In this document: positions 61,476 to 64,000 of the stretch, piece by piece
How positions within the stretch are numbered: position 1 is the first letter of the stretch
Layout: each line of letters begins with the position of its first letter
NCBI RefSeq assembly: GCF_024054565.1
Contig: NZ_JAMXLR010000092.1
Span: forward strand, 186,001-250,000
Source: Aeoliella straminimaris
GTDB taxonomy: Bacteria > Planctomycetota > Planctomycetia > Pirellulales > Lacipirellulaceae
Direction of reading: 5' to 3'
Length of the DNA: 64,000 nucleotides
Translations under genes and position numbers: made by a program
The notes under the pieces: model-generated
The model's input: only the letters and a program-made list of their open reading frames with translations
What the model was told of the DNA's origin: nothing
The model's database searches: none

Positions 61476-64000
61476 CTACCGAACGAACGTCGGCTGCGAC
61501 AGATTTTCGCGGGCCATCGAGGGCACGTGGCTCTGGTAGGTCGAGCGGCGAAGCTGCGGTTGCTGGCTGGCTGGTTGCTGCAGTTGAAACCGCGTCTGCG
61601 TGCGATCAGTGTTCACCAATGTTGTTTGAGTGTCACCGGGGAGCAGCGTCTGCGGTTGCATCACCGCAACGAACGGAATCGGGGCTGCCTGCACCGCTAT
61701 GGGCATTGTCGACTGCGGCTGGGAAATCTCCAACGCGGGCAATGCGGCCGTCTCGCGACTGGACTGCAAAGGCTCCAGTGGACGCCAACGGGGTTGCTGG
61801 TAGCGATCGGCCGGGACCAGGGCCAACGGATTGGAGAGCGCCAGTGGCAGTTGTTGCATCATCGCCGGTTGTTGCAAAGAGGATGAATTCTGCGCCAAGG
61901 CGGGGCTCGGCTGCGACGGCGCCTGACGAACCTCGAAGTTAGGCAGCTCATGTGCCTTCGACGCGGCGGGTTGAGTGCTGCGACTCATCTCCTGAGGCTG
62001 ACGCACTTGCGCAAGGGGCGTCCAACTCTTGGGCGTGGGTGGTTGCATCACCGGTTGCTGAAGAACCGGTCCCTGCATGGCAGGGGACGCGGCTGGCGGT
62101 TGCCGCAGCGGTGATTGGGTGACCGGCTGCTGCAACTTGTGCGGTGCTAGTGTTGGCTGTTGCAACTGCAACATCGGCCGCGTCTCCACTCGTGGTTGCG
62201 GTGCCCGGGCGATTGGCTGTTGCAGCTTGTGGGGAGCAAGGCTCGGCTGCTGCAATTCCAGCTGGGGGGCGGCCTGCGGTTGTTGCAACGGTCCCCGCAC
62301 GACCGGCTGTTGCAGTTTGTAAGGTGCCAGCGTCGGTTGCTGCAACTCCAGTTTCGGCTGCGATTCCACTGACGGAGCAGGCGGGTTGGGTTGTGGACTC
62401 GGGCCCATCGCAATCTGGGGTTGCGACGGCATGGGCAAAGGACGCGGCGGTAGTGATTGCTGCTTGGGCTGCGTCTGAACGACCGATTGCTCAGCCGTTG
62501 GAGGACTGTAGGGCCGGACCTGGGTGGTTGGTCTTCGCAGGCCTCGAGGCGCTGGCGAGAGATCGCGCGACTGCTGGCCGGTGATCAAGTCGGGTTGAGC
62601 CAGGGGAGCAACATCCGGAGCGGCAATCGCTTCGGCTTGCGGCTTGACGGAAGGTGCTGGTGCAACTGGCGTCTGGGCTACCCGTGGAACGGCAATCGTC
62701 TGCGGAGCCTGGGGGAGAGTGGCTGGCGCCTGTGCCACCGGTTGTGGGCTCGCGACAGCCGGAGCAGACGCCACGGGCGGGGGCGACTGCACGATCGGGG
62801 CGGCTGCCTTACTGGGAGCGCGTTGCGGCGCGATAGCCGGTGCAGCGACACTCTCGTTCGATGGCACCCTGGCCACCTCGGGCACCGCCGGGGTGATCGT
62901 CGGGCGCGGATTCGCTGGTGGCGTGGCCGTGGCGACCGGATCCGTAGCAGCGGGCTGCTGCGACAGGGGGTCGGGGGGCAGGTTGTAAATGCTCTGTGGC
63001 GCCGAAGCCGGTTGGCGAACCGTGGCGGCCGGATCCTGGGCCCTGGGCTGCGCCTGCGTCAACGGTTGCTCGGGAGACGGAGGTGCTGGCTCGGTGCCGG
63101 GAGTCGGCTGTGTGCCAGGCATGGGCCTGGCATCTTCCGGCGACAACACTTCTTCGGGGATCGCACCAGTGCCATCGCCTTCGATCTCCACCAGTCGCGA
63201 GGTCAGCAGGGTTCCTTTCACTTCCTCGAACCGGGCCACAGCACTGTTGAAGTCGGACACGATGGAGTTCACATGATACATCGAGTCGGTGAACTCGCGC
63301 AAATGCTGTACGTACAACTCCAGGGCGAAGGCGCCGCTCATGCCTGGTGGGGGAGTCTCGAGTTGTGCGCGGGCGGCTTCGCCGTAGTCGCGCAAGGCGT
63401 TTACCCGATCTTGGGCCACTCCATACTGCTGATACAACCAGACAATACGGCGATGGGCATCGGCCACTTGGAACGAGGCTTGATGGGCCACCTGATCGAG
63501 CAGGGCACGTTCCTTGCGGATGTTGAGCTGCGTGGCGCGGACATTCGATTTTGCCTCGCGTCGTCCCAGCGGCATCTGGAACGTCAGCCCCATCTGCCAG
63601 CTATTGTAGTCGTCGTTTGCTTGCACGCCGAACGAACTGCCCAGGTCGTCGCCCAGGCCATTGATGCGCCAGAAAGCGTTGAAATCCAATAGTGGTTTCA
63701 GGCTATTGCAGGCCAGCGTTTTTTCTTGCTTGGCCACGTACACGGCCAGGCGTTGCCGCAGCACGTCGGGACGCTGACGAAGTGCCGTGTAGACGGCCGA
63801 TTCGAGCGATTCGATGGGCGGCGAAAGCGTGCTGACGGCCAGCGTGGTCATGAACGTGCCATCGCCCGGCTTCAGCCCCATCAGGTTTCGCAGGACCAGC
63901 CGTTGCTCGGCGACCACCGAGATCATTTGCAGCCGTGCCTGTTCGTAGCGGAACATCTCGGCCTTGGCTCGCGAAAGCTCGGCGCTGGTGCCAGCCTGAG
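61476..64000 (-). CDS. TolC-like outer-membrane protein with very long Pro/Gln-rich tail (5' end beyond window)
   Basis: The frame stays open to base 64000 (reading QAGTSAELSRAKAE before Met63956), so the N-terminus is missing. About 290 visible residues are TolC-type: SSFGVQANDDYNSWQMGLTF, QMPLGRREAKSNVRATQLNI and coiled-coil helices (RALLDQVAHQASFQVADAHR). From about residue 290 counted from Met63956 to the stop (about 530 residues) the sequence is Pro, Gln, Ala and Leu-rich, with near-repeats LELQQPTLAPYKLQQPV at about 30-residue spacing (DNA about 62110-62360). Typical TolC proteins end soon after the barrel, so the tail is unusual. It would pair with the HlyD-type adaptor in the locus. 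Confidence 0.82.
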   Translation of the reverse strand, partial: QAGTSAELSRAKAEMFRYEQARLQMISVVAEQRLVLRNLMGLKPGDGTFMTTLAVSTLSPPIESLESAVYTALRQRPDVLRQRLAVYVAKQEKTLACNSLKPLLDFNAFWRINGLGDDLGSSFGVQANDDYNSWQMGLTFQMPLGRREAKSNVRATQLNIRKERALLDQVAHQASFQVADAHRRIVWLYQQYGVAQDRVNALRDYGEAARAQLETPPPGMSGAFALELYVQHLREFTDSMYHVNSIVSDFNSAVARFEEVKGTLLTSRLVEIEGDGTGAIPEEVLSPEDARPMPGTQPTPGTEPAPPSPEQPLTQAQPRAQDPAATVRQPASAPQSIYNLPPDPLSQQPAATDPVATATPPANPRPTITPAVPEVARVPSNESVAAPAIAPQRAPSKAAAPIVQSPPPVASAPAVASPQPVAQAPATLPQAPQTIAVPRVAQTPVAPAPSVKPQAEAIAAPDVAPLAQPDLITGQQSRDLSPAPRGLRRPTTQVRPYSPPTAEQSVVQTQPKQQSLPPRPLPMPSQPQIAMGPSPQPNPPAPSVESQPKLELQQPTLAPYKLQQPVVRGPLQQPQAAPQLELQQPSLAPHKLQQPIARAPQPRVETRPMLQLQQPTLAPHKLQQPVTQSPLRQPPAASPAMQGPVLQQPVMQPPTPKSWTPLAQVRQPQEMSRSTQPAASKAHELPNFEVRQAPSQPSPALAQNSSSLQQPAMMQQLPLALSNPLALVPADRYQQPRWRPLEPLQSSRETAALPALEISQPQSTMPIAVQAAPIPFVAVMQPQTLLPGDTQTTLVNTDRTQTRFQLQQPASQQPQLRRSTYQSHVPSMARENLSQPTFVR

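Overview
The window looks like a planctomycete chromosome, most likely order Pirellulales. This is inferred from gene content and style. It has VPEP-type (PEP-CTERM) C-terminal tails, a giant surface protein with an N-terminal LEDRRLLA motif, membrane proteins opening with a FSIRQLLLLVAVVAIGAW-like helix, a Lys/Ala-rich histone-H1-like protein, few long operons, high G+C and many small secreted proteins of unknown function. I saw no rRNA, tRNA, CRISPR array, insertion sequence or phage gene.

Region 1 (1-11.7 kb) holds a divergent partial gene, a BamE-like membrane protein, two PEP-CTERM surface proteins, DNA polymerase III delta (holA), a large lipoprotein, a SolA/SoxA-type flavin amine oxidase, and a three-gene locus (TelA-like protein, DUF6384-like membrane protein, long coiled-coil protein). 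Region 2 (12-20 kb) is clpX with a textbook terminator. It is followed by a minus-strand block that looks like an envelope or redox stress island: SOUL protein, baeRF7-like protein, 60-aa protein, AI-2E-family permease, NAD-dependent epimerase, VKOR-like protein, SPW-repeat protein and a helical protein. Region 3 (20-37.3 kb) is mostly housekeeping: guaA with a stand-alone PilT-N-like domain protein, surE, an EttA-type ABC-F protein, a Cys Ntn-hydrolase, a trypsin-like protease, an H1-like protein, pcm, an EfpL (YeiP)-type EF-P paralogue, proC, a Na+/Ca2+ exchanger and a NupG-type transporter.

Region 4 (38-64 kb) is a roughly 22-kb minus-strand surface-polysaccharide locus. In transcription order it encodes a GT2 glycosyltransferase with an N-terminal MshEN-like module, a GT4 glycosyltransferase, two alkaline-phosphatase-superfamily enzymes, a Wzx-like flippase, a HlyD/RND-type adaptor, a TPR membrane protein, a GT39-like enzyme with periplasmic beta-sandwich domains, a second GT4, and a 2323-residue protein with four malectin-like domains. 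A TolC-like protein with a very long Pro/Gln-rich tail (cut by the window end) and a small sulfotransferase lie just upstream. No Wzy polymerase, inner-membrane pump or exosortase gene is visible here.

Two non-coding stretches, near 3.0-3.3 kb and 37.3-37.8 kb, carry arrays of related short motifs around TTTTGTC / GACAAAA / CCAAAAC. The second also holds what appears to be the decayed 3' end of a second NupG-like gene. The best candidates for under-described systems are the polysaccharide locus, the TelA/DUF6384/coiled-coil locus, the baeRF7-containing stress island and the motif arrays. All function calls come from reading the sequence without database searches.
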